DNA from: a virus
DNA length: 34,966 bases
Virus record (IMG/VR): IMGVR_UViG_3300002835_000585
Span: 1 to 34,966 of that record
Direction: 5' to 3' (one strand)
This document shows positions 30,061 to 34,966 of the stretch, one piece after another. Positions within the stretch are counted from its first letter, which is position 1; the number at the start of each line of letters is the position of its first letter. The position numbers and the translations under genes were made by a program. The notes beneath the pieces are model-generated. The model saw only the letters and a list, made by a program, of their open reading frames with translations. It made no database searches and had not been told where the DNA came from.

Positions 30061-30086
30061 AAGCCACGATATCGTGGCTTTTATAT
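30061..30086 (+). terminator. Perfect 20-bp palindrome: terminator, 5' hairpin or operator
   Basis: 30061-30080 is a perfect inverted repeat (AAGCCACG-ATAT-CGTGGCTT) followed by TTATATATAT. As RNA it forms an 8-bp stem with a U/A-rich tail and could end read-through from the tail genes. It also lies within about 10 bases of the start of the promoter at 30021, where an operator or a stabilising 5' hairpin would sit. Sequence alone cannot separate these. Confidence 0.6.
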
Positions 30087-30101
30087 ATATTAAGGGTTTT
30101 A

Positions 30102-30902
30102 ATGAGCAACGATTTAAAGTGGATGATTTCATCCGACCAACAGTTTCCGTATCAAGACGATAAAATGATTGCCCTATGGTTTAAGGTTATGAAATGGTTT
30201 AAGCCAGACGTTGTTGATTACCTTGGCGATACAGATGATCAAGCCTGCTATAGCAAGTATACAGAAGGAAGATCAGCAGAGTTTTTAAATTTTCATAAGA
30301 CAGATAGCAGAGATTTAATTGTTCCCATGATGCGCCATGAAGCAAAGGGTGCAAGAGACTTTTATACTAAGACTAGAGAAATGCTTCCAGAAGCACAGCT
30401 GTTCTCAGCTCTTGGAAACCACGATGTTAGAATTTTTAATTATGTAGATGCGAAGTTGCCAGATTATATTAATGAAGTTACCCCCGAAGCTCTTTGGGGA
30501 CTAGACTCATTAGGTTATGAATATATTCATTATAATGAATTGCCAAAGCGTCGCTTTGGAGACATTCACGTTCATCATGGGCTTTCAATTGCATCAACTG
30601 GATCCGTTCGTAAAGATATGGAAGATCTTCAAATTTCATTAATTAGAGGTCACTCTCATAGAATTGCTTCTCATTTAGTTACATATGAATTAAGAAATAA
30701 TGGCGAAGGAGAAACACTTCGTGGCTACGAGCTTGGGCACATGTGTGATGAAAAGGGTCCAGGAATGAAATATATGCAACACCATGATTGGCAAAAAGGT
30801 TTTGCTATAGCGCATATTGTAAATGATTACCCACATATTCAGATGATACATGTGGCACCAGATTATTCATGTGTTGTTGATGGGAAGCTATTTACATTAT
30901 GA
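30102..30902 (+). CDS. Calcineurin-like metallophosphoesterase
   Basis: 266 residues with the full motif set of this superfamily: D12-x-Q14 (the first motif is usually DxH; here 'SSDQQFPYQ'), G42-D43-T44-D45-D46 (GDxxD), G105-N106-H107-D108 (GNHD), H158/H159 ('VHHGL') and G183-H184-S185-H186 (GHxH). These bind two metal ions and hydrolyse phosphomono- or diesters; substrate is not predictable. Such enzymes recur in phage genomes near the late/early junction and could act on nucleotides, DNA ends or 2',3'-cyclic phosphates. A weak AAGGG site (30092-30096) precedes the ATG, which follows the palindrome. It overlaps the next gene by ATGA. No signal peptide, so cytoplasmic. Confidence 0.85.
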   Translation: MSNDLKWMISSDQQFPYQDDKMIALWFKVMKWFKPDVVDYLGDTDDQACYSKYTEGRSAEFLNFHKTDSRDLIVPMMRHEAKGARDFYTKTREMLPEAQLFSALGNHDVRIFNYVDAKLPDYINEVTPEALWGLDSLGYEYIHYNELPKRRFGDIHVHHGLSIASTGSVRKDMEDLQISLIRGHSHRIASHLVTYELRNNGEGETLRGYELGHMCDEKGPGMKYMQHHDWQKGFAIAHIVNDYPHIQMIHVAPDYSCVVDGKLFTL

Positions 30903-31087
30903 TGAAATGCAATAAGTGTCAAGGTAGGGTTTTTGTAGATAGAGTATTCTCACAAAAATTACACGTAGAGCTTTTCTGCATGATGTGCGGTAAAAGATGG
31001 ATGATTAATAAGGATACGAGTGCACTAGGTAAATGGATAGAAAAAAGAGAAAACAGCCAACTAAAAGCATTCGGTATTTCTTCTTAA
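30899..31087 (+). CDS. Small zinc-ribbon protein
   Basis: 62 residues from ATG 30899 (a second ATG follows at 30902). C4-x2-C7 and C27-x2-C30 form a zinc ribbon ('KCNKCQGRVFVDRV', 'LFCMMCGKRW'), with a basic tail. It could bind nucleic acid or a host polymerase, as other phage zinc ribbons do. It overlaps the phosphoesterase gene by four bases and the following gene by 55 bases in another frame. Confidence 0.75.
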   Translation: MMKCNKCQGRVFVDRVFSQKLHVELFCMMCGKRWMINKDTSALGKWIEKRENSQLKAFGISS

Positions 31088-31515
31088 ATAACAAGATACA
31101 TAAAGTATTAAGTCATTCAAGATCTAAAGACCAAATGGTTGCTTGGTGCTATCCTGATAAAAAAAGATTGTTGTATTCTTATTCACAAGTTTTAAAAACT
31201 ATGGAGAATGCATATTCAACCAGTCAGGTAGCCCAGATGCTTGGCAAGCATAAGGTTACTATAGAAGATTACATTTTGGACGGGAAGATAAGATACCCAC
31301 AAAAAGTATATCCGATAGGTAATCCAGAAAGCACATGGTATAAGTTTATGTATAGTGAATCGGACATTATGGACATTCATGAGTTTATATTAGAATCAGG
31401 TTATTCTAATAATATGCCTTCAAGAAATGAAATGAGGGCTCTTCTCAAACACAACACTATATTGTATACTAAGACAACAGAAGGGAACTTTGTACCAGTA
31501 TGGAAAGCAGAGTAG
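31033..31515 (+). CDS. Helix-turn-helix DNA-binding protein
   Basis: 160 residues. Residues about 60-86, 'AYSTSQVAQMLGKHKVTIED' then 'YILDGKIRYPQKVYPIG', form a MerR/excisionase-like winged helix-turn-helix (HTH_17 style). The basic N-terminus ('MDRKKRKQPTKSIRYFF') may add DNA contacts; the C-terminus is helical. A transcription regulator or replication accessory factor is likely. The ATG at 31033 lies inside the zinc-ribbon gene (55-base overlap) with no good ribosome site. Translational coupling is likely, and a later start would not damage the HTH. The gene also overlaps the next small gene by 16 bases. Confidence 0.7.
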   Translation: MDRKKRKQPTKSIRYFFLNNKIHKVLSHSRSKDQMVAWCYPDKKRLLYSYSQVLKTMENAYSTSQVAQMLGKHKVTIEDYILDGKIRYPQKVYPIGNPESTWYKFMYSESDIMDIHEFILESGYSNNMPSRNEMRALLKHNTILYTKTTEGNFVPVWKAE

Positions 31516-31622
31516 CACCAGCAAGAGTTGTAGTATGTGAAATATGTAAGAAAGAATTAGTAGTGCGTTGGGGCATTTTTGCTCATGACACTTTAAGCAG
31601 ACATAGAAAGGCGGAGCACTAA
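31500..31622 (+). CDS. 40-residue zinc-finger-like microprotein
   Basis: Read directly from ATG 31500 to TAA 31620-31622. C13-x2-C16 ('VVCEICKKELVV') with H29, H35 and H40 ('FAHDTLSRHRKAEH') matches a degenerate C2H2-type finger. It fills the space between two genes, overlaps the upstream gene by 16 bases and shares one base with the next ATG (TAATG), which supports translation. Very small, so function is unknown; many phages carry similar finger microproteins near replication genes. Confidence 0.68.
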   Translation: MESRVAPARVVVCEICKKELVVRWGIFAHDTLSRHRKAEH

Positions 31623-31831
31623 TGGAAAAAGGGACTCAGGTTAGAGTTGATTTATCTTTTACACGCAACCTAGGCAACTTTGAAAGCATTAAGATTGGTA
31701 TTGGCGTTGACGACTTTGTTCGAGACGGCGAGACAGTAGATGCTGCAGCAGACAGAGTCTATAAGTTTGTTGAAGACAAGCTTATTCAAAAGACACAAGA
31801 AGTAGAAGAGGAATTGCGTGGCAGTAAATAA
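31622..31831 (+). CDS. Small conserved-type hypothetical protein
   Basis: 69 residues. 'QVRVDLSFTRNLGNFESIKI' is a beta hairpin, then 'GETVDAAADRVYKFVEDKLI' a helix and a charged C-terminal helix. The ordered alpha/beta look and acidic C-terminus resemble small proteins often beside replication genes in actinophages; I cannot name the family. It starts in a TAATG overlap and overlaps the next gene by 14 bases. Confidence 0.7.
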   Translation: MEKGTQVRVDLSFTRNLGNFESIKIGIGVDDFVRDGETVDAAADRVYKFVEDKLIQKTQEVEEELRGSK

Positions 31832-32132
31832 AGAACCCTACATCCTCTTATCTTTATATTCAAACTTATACGAAGGCCTGTACAATACAAAGCCAACAAT
31901 TAATAGATATAAAGAGAAGTGGGCTATGCAGGATGTAATTGATAGCATAGGGTTTGATCGTGCAAAGGATGTTTTGTACTATTATTTTGAGACTGGAAAG
32001 AATAGGCACCCGCTTAATTTTTTCTATAATAACTTTGACAGAATAGAAGACATGATGATTCAAATTAAAGAAGATAAAGTTAACAGAAGCCGTCTGTTGC
32101 AAGAAACTAAAAGAATGGTTGAGGATAATTAG
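31818..32132 (+). CDS. Possible helicase-associated (loader-like) protein
   Basis: 104 residues from GTG 31818, with GAGG (31808-31811) 6 bases upstream. Mostly helical: 'LLSLYSNLYEGLYNTKPTIN', 'WAMQDVIDSIGFDRAKDVLY', 'FFYNNFDRIEDMMIQIKEDK'. It lies immediately upstream of the DnaB-like helicase gene and shares a base with its start codon (TAGTG). Small helical proteins of this kind upstream of phage helicases include loader or replisome-organiser proteins. Sequence gives no ATPase motif. The loader role is inferred from position. Confidence 0.65.
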   Translation: MAVNKEPYILLSLYSNLYEGLYNTKPTINRYKEKWAMQDVIDSIGFDRAKDVLYYYFETGKNRHPLNFFYNNFDRIEDMMIQIKEDKVNRSRLLQETKRMVEDN

Positions 32133-33367
32133 TGAATACAGAAGCAGAACTAATTTCAGCAGTTTGTAAAAACAAAGACATAAGCACCATTCTTGCAGAT
32201 AATTCAGACGACCTATTTGTATCTCATAAAGATATCTGGGAAGGTCTAAAGTCATACTATTATAAGTTTAGGGCAGTTCCAGAGGCTGGAATTTTGCAGG
32301 ATAAGTTTAAAGACTTTGAGCCAGTTGAAACTAAAGGAGAGACTGGATACTATTTAGACAAACTTAAAAATGAATTTGTTGGAAACAAGCTTAAGGGTAT
32401 TCTTTTGCAGGCAGGATCATCTTTGAAAGAGGATGCCCCTTCTAGAGTGCTAGGTACAATGCAGTCACAGTTAGCAAACTTAAGTAGATATACAAATAAC
32501 GTAAAAGATTTAGACATAACAGATTTAGATTCAGCAGAAAGACACTATGAGTCAGTAAGAACTCGATCATTGGCAATGGGCGGTAGCCCAGGAATCCTAA
32601 CTGGATTTGAGGCAATTGATAAAGCTTACCCAACAGGAATGGCTCCAGGACACCTTATCGTTGCTATTGGCTGGCCAGGACGTGGTAAGACTTGGTTCAC
32701 ATCATACTTAGCATGCAAAGCTTGGGAGCAAGGCTTTAAGCCTATGATTGTTTCTCTTGAAATGGCACCAGAGAATATGCGAGATAGAATCTATACAATG
32801 CTTGGTTCTGGATTGTTTAGAGCAAGCGACCTTTCAAAGGGTGACATTAACATTGATGATTTTAAAACTTGGGGAAAGAAAAAGACTGAAGGCAAGAACA
32901 GCTTCATTCTTGTTTCTAATGAGGGTGCTGGAGAAGTAACACCAGCAACTATTCAAGGTAAGATTGATCAGCATAAACCAGATCTTGTAATTCTCGACTA
33001 TCATCAATTGTTTAATGATAACAAGCGAAGCAATTCTGAAGTTGAGCGAAATAGAAATATCTCAAGAGACTTTAAGCTGCTTGCAGTTACAAACGGAATC
33101 CCAATCATTGATATTACTGCAGCAACTGCAGATGATATTTCAGATCAAAAAGAGCCACCAATGATGAGTCAAGTTGCATGGTCAAAGGCTATTGAGTATG
33201 ATGCTGACATGGCTATTGCTATTCACAAGCATGCTAATACAGATTTGATTGAGGTTGTATCTAGAAAAAACAGGCATGGACATGACTTTAGATTCTTCCT
33301 TGACTGGGATATAAATAGAGGAGTTATCACTCCAATCTATGAAGACCTTCCAGAGTTGAGCAAGTGA
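32132..33367 (+). CDS. DnaB-like replicative DNA helicase
   Basis: 411 residues from a GTG that overlaps the previous stop. It unwinds DNA at the fork as a hexamer. The N-terminal helical domain (about 1-150) is followed by a RecA-like core: Walker A 'GWPGRGKT' at 180-187 (K186), 'VSLEMAPENMRDRI' (a DnaB H1a-H2 region), and Walker B 'LVILDYHQLF' with D289. 'SKAIEYDADMAIAIHK' then 'EVVSRKNRHGHDFRFFLDWD' match DnaB-family motifs 3 and 4. No intein was seen. The GTG start with the stop of the former gene suggests coupled translation. It lies two genes before primase. Confidence 0.88.
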   Translation: MNTEAELISAVCKNKDISTILADNSDDLFVSHKDIWEGLKSYYYKFRAVPEAGILQDKFKDFEPVETKGETGYYLDKLKNEFVGNKLKGILLQAGSSLKEDAPSRVLGTMQSQLANLSRYTNNVKDLDITDLDSAERHYESVRTRSLAMGGSPGILTGFEAIDKAYPTGMAPGHLIVAIGWPGRGKTWFTSYLACKAWEQGFKPMIVSLEMAPENMRDRIYTMLGSGLFRASDLSKGDINIDDFKTWGKKKTEGKNSFILVSNEGAGEVTPATIQGKIDQHKPDLVILDYHQLFNDNKRSNSEVERNRNISRDFKLLAVTNGIPIIDITAATADDISDQKEPPMMSQVAWSKAIEYDADMAIAIHKHANTDLIEVVSRKNRHGHDFRFFLDWDINRGVITPIYEDLPELSK

Positions 33368-33663
33368 CACATCAAAATATTAAAAGGTTTCAAATACAAG
33401 TTGAGTTTCTAGATGATTCTAATATGATTAGGATTAAAAAGCAGTACGAAGATCTACTAACTGGTCAGATGAAAGACTCTGGTTATGCCAGGGTGCTTGA
33501 CATAGACCCAGCTTTTTCGGTAGAATTTGACGGACAAACTTGGAAGTTCTTAATGACTATCCACGGAATCTATGTAGGAAAGAAGAAGGCATGGCAATTA
33601 GAGGGTATAACTCAAGGCAAGTTGATAGCTCGGAGTACACCCCTGCCCATATCAAGTCAATAG
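33364..33663 (+). CDS. Small protein between helicase and primase genes
   Basis: 99 residues from GTG 33364 (GTGA overlap with the helicase stop). A beta-alpha-beta pattern with 'QIQVEFLDDSNMIRIKKQYE', 'KDSGYARVLDIDPAFSVEFD' and 'WKFLMTIHGIYVGKKKAWQL'. I do not recognise it beyond similarity to proteins found at this place in actinophage replication modules. It probably belongs to the replisome (inference). The primase gene begins inside its 3' end. Confidence 0.7.
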   Translation: MTHQNIKRFQIQVEFLDDSNMIRIKKQYEDLLTGQMKDSGYARVLDIDPAFSVEFDGQTWKFLMTIHGIYVGKKKAWQLEGITQGKLIARSTPLPISSQ

Positions 33664-34580
33664 TACAAAGCCTTGGGATAGATATGGTGGGGGAAACATC
33701 GAATGATTACCTTGCGTATTGCCCATTTCATTCTAATAGACACACATCAAGCTTTAGCATAAGCAAAACAAAAGGAGCATACCTATGCTTCAATCCCTCT
33801 TGCGGAGAATCTGGAACACTGAGTGATCTTGTAAAAAAGATTTTAAACAAGAATGAGTTTCAGTCTTTAAGGTTTATTGAATCAAAACAATCAGAAGCGC
33901 TAGAGCATTTTGACGAGTCCCTTAAGGATATGCTTGAAGATAAGCCAGACTTTATAGAGTTTTCAGAAGATACATTAAAGAGTTTATATAATGGATTGGT
34001 TAAAAGCGATAAGGCAAAAGAGTATTTAAGGTCACGTGGTATTGATTTAGAATCAATGGCATATTTTTCATTAGGTTATTCTGAAAATATGGACATGATA
34101 ACTGTTCCAGTTCATAGTCCAGATGGAACTCCAGTTGGAGTTGTTGGCCGATCTATATCTGATAAAAGATTTAAGAATAGTAAAGACCTGCCAAGAAGCA
34201 AAACAATGTTTAATATTCATCGTGCTAAAAAAATTGGTGACAAGGTCATAGTCGTGGAGTCCAGTTTTGATGCAATCCGTGTGCATCAGGCTGGGTTTCC
34301 AAATGTAGTTGCTACACTCGGAGGTCATATATCTGGAGACAATTTAAAACTGCTAAACAGATATTTTAATACAGTTATTATAATGACGGATTCTGATAAG
34401 GCGGGAAGAGACTTAGGCTCAGCTATTGCTTATAAACTAAGTAATAAAAACATCTTGTGGGCATCGCATTCTTATGGTAGAATATATCCAGAGGGTGTAA
34501 AAGATGCAGGTGATATGTCAGATGAAGACATTAAAGCCTGTATAACAAATGCCATATCTAATTTTGAATACAGGCTATAA
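33591..34580 (+). CDS. DnaG-like primase
   Basis: 329 residues from ATG 33591; the TTG further upstream (33540) would give a longer overlap and a poorly formed N-terminus. It makes RNA primers. The zinc-binding domain has C44-P-F-H47 with C66 and C71 ('LCFNPSCG', spacing 4 rather than 2). The toprim domain has E223 ('IVVESSFDAIRVH') and D267-x-D269 ('IMTDSDKAGRD') for metal binding. 'NMDMITVPVHSPDGTPVGVV' is the usual linker between them. No helicase-binding C-terminal domain is seen, so helicase contact must differ from bacterial DnaG. It overlaps the 33364 gene by 73 bases. Confidence 0.87.
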   Translation: MAIRGYNSRQVDSSEYTPAHIKSIVQSLGIDMVGETSNDYLAYCPFHSNRHTSSFSISKTKGAYLCFNPSCGESGTLSDLVKKILNKNEFQSLRFIESKQSEALEHFDESLKDMLEDKPDFIEFSEDTLKSLYNGLVKSDKAKEYLRSRGIDLESMAYFSLGYSENMDMITVPVHSPDGTPVGVVGRSISDKRFKNSKDLPRSKTMFNIHRAKKIGDKVIVVESSFDAIRVHQAGFPNVVATLGGHISGDNLKLLNRYFNTVIIMTDSDKAGRDLGSAIAYKLSNKNILWASHSYGRIYPEGVKDAGDMSDEDIKACITNAISNFEYRL

Positions 34581-34592
34581 AAATAATATAAG
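34564..34592 (+). promoter_or_regulatory. Promoter for SSB-like gene
   Basis: TTGAAT (34564-34569), 17 bases, TATAAG (34587-34592), overlapping the primase stop. The start is near 34599 and AAGGAG (34626-34631) lies 6 bases before the ATG at 34638. Its placement fits high production of this protein. Confidence 0.6.
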
Positions 34593-34600
34593 TGGTTACA

Positions 34601-34617
34601 AACGGATATATACCGTT
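34601..34617 (+). promoter_or_regulatory. Inverted repeat at the predicted transcript start
   Basis: AACGG-ATATATA-CCGTT, with arms at 34601-34605 and 34613-34617, bracketed by GTTAC-type direct repeats (34595-34599 and 34615-34619). It may be an operator or weak hairpin; too short to decide. Confidence 0.4.
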
Positions 34618-34637
34618 ACATACATAAGGAGAATAAA

Positions 34638-34966
34638 ATGGGAATAGTAAAAGGTTTGTCAGGAATGACAAAAGCAATGGACAAGGTTACATATACTAGT
34701 TCAGAAGATAGCAAGGCAAAGTGGTTAAAGATTGAAGACGGAGAAGCAGTAAAGATTCGCTTCCTACAAGAGCTCGATCCAGACTCACCAAACTATAATG
34801 AAAAAATGGGTTGCGGATTTTTTGCAATTGAACACACAAACCCTAAAGATTATCGCCGTAAGGCACTAGACACAATGGAAGACGAAGGCCGTGACTGGGC
34901 TCAAGAACAACATCGCAAAGATCCAAAAGCTGGGTGGGGTGCAAGAAAGCGCCTTTACATTAACGT
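34638..34966 (+). CDS. Probable single-stranded-DNA-binding protein (partial)
   Basis: First 109 codons; the 3' end is cut by the window edge. It starts 'MGIVKGLSGMTKAMDKVTYT' and continues 'WLKIEDGEAVKIRFLQELDP', a beta-strand pattern common to gp32-like phage SSBs, then 'GFFAIEHTNPKDYRRKAL'. Related SSBs place a C-x2-C zinc site near here; in this one the stretch after 'DTMEDEGRDWAQEQHRKD' lacks cysteine, so zinc binding is lost or altered. Good AAGGAG site and its own promoter. Arginine codons are CGC/CGT, as in capsid and tail tube genes, suggesting high expression. Location after primase fits. Confidence 0.62.
   Translation, partial: MGIVKGLSGMTKAMDKVTYTSSEDSKAKWLKIEDGEAVKIRFLQELDPDSPNYNEKMGCGFFAIEHTNPKDYRRKALDTMEDEGRDWAQEQHRKDPKAGWGARKRLYIN

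Noticed and set aside
31866-32255. Minus-strand frame of 129 codons, Leu/Phe-rich
   Set aside because: Opposes two well-supported coupled genes. Its hydrophobic text is the complement of helical AT-rich coding and has no promoter.
33540-33590. TTG start extending the primase by 17 residues
   Set aside because: It would deepen the overlap with the previous gene to 124 bases and gives an unstructured N-terminus. ATG 33591 is preferred.
34480-34492. TGGTAGAAT promoter-like string in the primase gene
   Set aside because: Inside coding sequence, lacks the T at the third -10 position and any -35; no gene start follows nearby.

Overview
This is about 35 kb of an AT-rich, tailed double-stranded DNA phage genome with a siphovirus layout. 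Every gene I can support is on the + strand, and most adjacent genes overlap by 1-14 bases or sit a few bases apart. The gene order and several protein styles resemble siphophages of Actinobacteria: the tail assembly chaperone pair, the 'ETVDGGWGA' minor tail protein, and the 'WWCDGDKTVWEVLQELCRD' tail hub protein. One apparently leaderless gene fits that too. The host cannot be fixed from this window, so an actinobacterial host is an inference.

Layout. 8-5128 is the head, neck and tail tube module: major capsid protein, a small SAP-like head protein, an Ig-fused head-tail connector, three neck or tail completion proteins, and the major tail tube protein. 5236-5903 encodes the tail assembly chaperones. 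They are joined by a -1 programmed frameshift at a CCCAAAC heptamer. 5903-17542 is one giant tape measure gene of 3,879 codons. It carries what look like embedded enzyme domains (kinase-like, zinc-metallopeptidase-like, GNAT-like) separated by Gly-Gly-Pro-Val linkers, plus a duplicated module of about 95 residues. 17542-29115 holds the tail tip, hub and fibre proteins, including two long fibres with fibronectin/Ig-like domains, knob-like repeats and an FFPP repeat. 29175-30009 holds two small coiled-coil proteins and a possible lectin-like protein. 30102-34966 moves to nucleic-acid metabolism: a metallophosphoesterase, several small zinc or helix-turn-helix proteins, a DnaB-like helicase, a DnaG-like primase and the start of a probable single-stranded-DNA-binding protein.

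Regulation visible in sequence. Two strong GC-stem terminators follow the capsid and tail tube genes. Promoters with an extended -10 (TGn-TATAAT) recur before the genes at 1158, 5236, 21482 and 29175, and relatives lie before 30102 and 34638. A perfect 20-bp palindrome lies just downstream of the promoter before the metallophosphoesterase gene. The capsid, tail tube and SSB-like genes use CGT/CGC arginine codons more than their AGA-rich neighbours, which fits high expression.

Terminase, portal, protease, lysis, integrase and DNA polymerase genes are not recognisable here and presumably lie outside the window. No tRNA, IS element or CRISPR array was seen. No gap between genes exceeds 300 bases.
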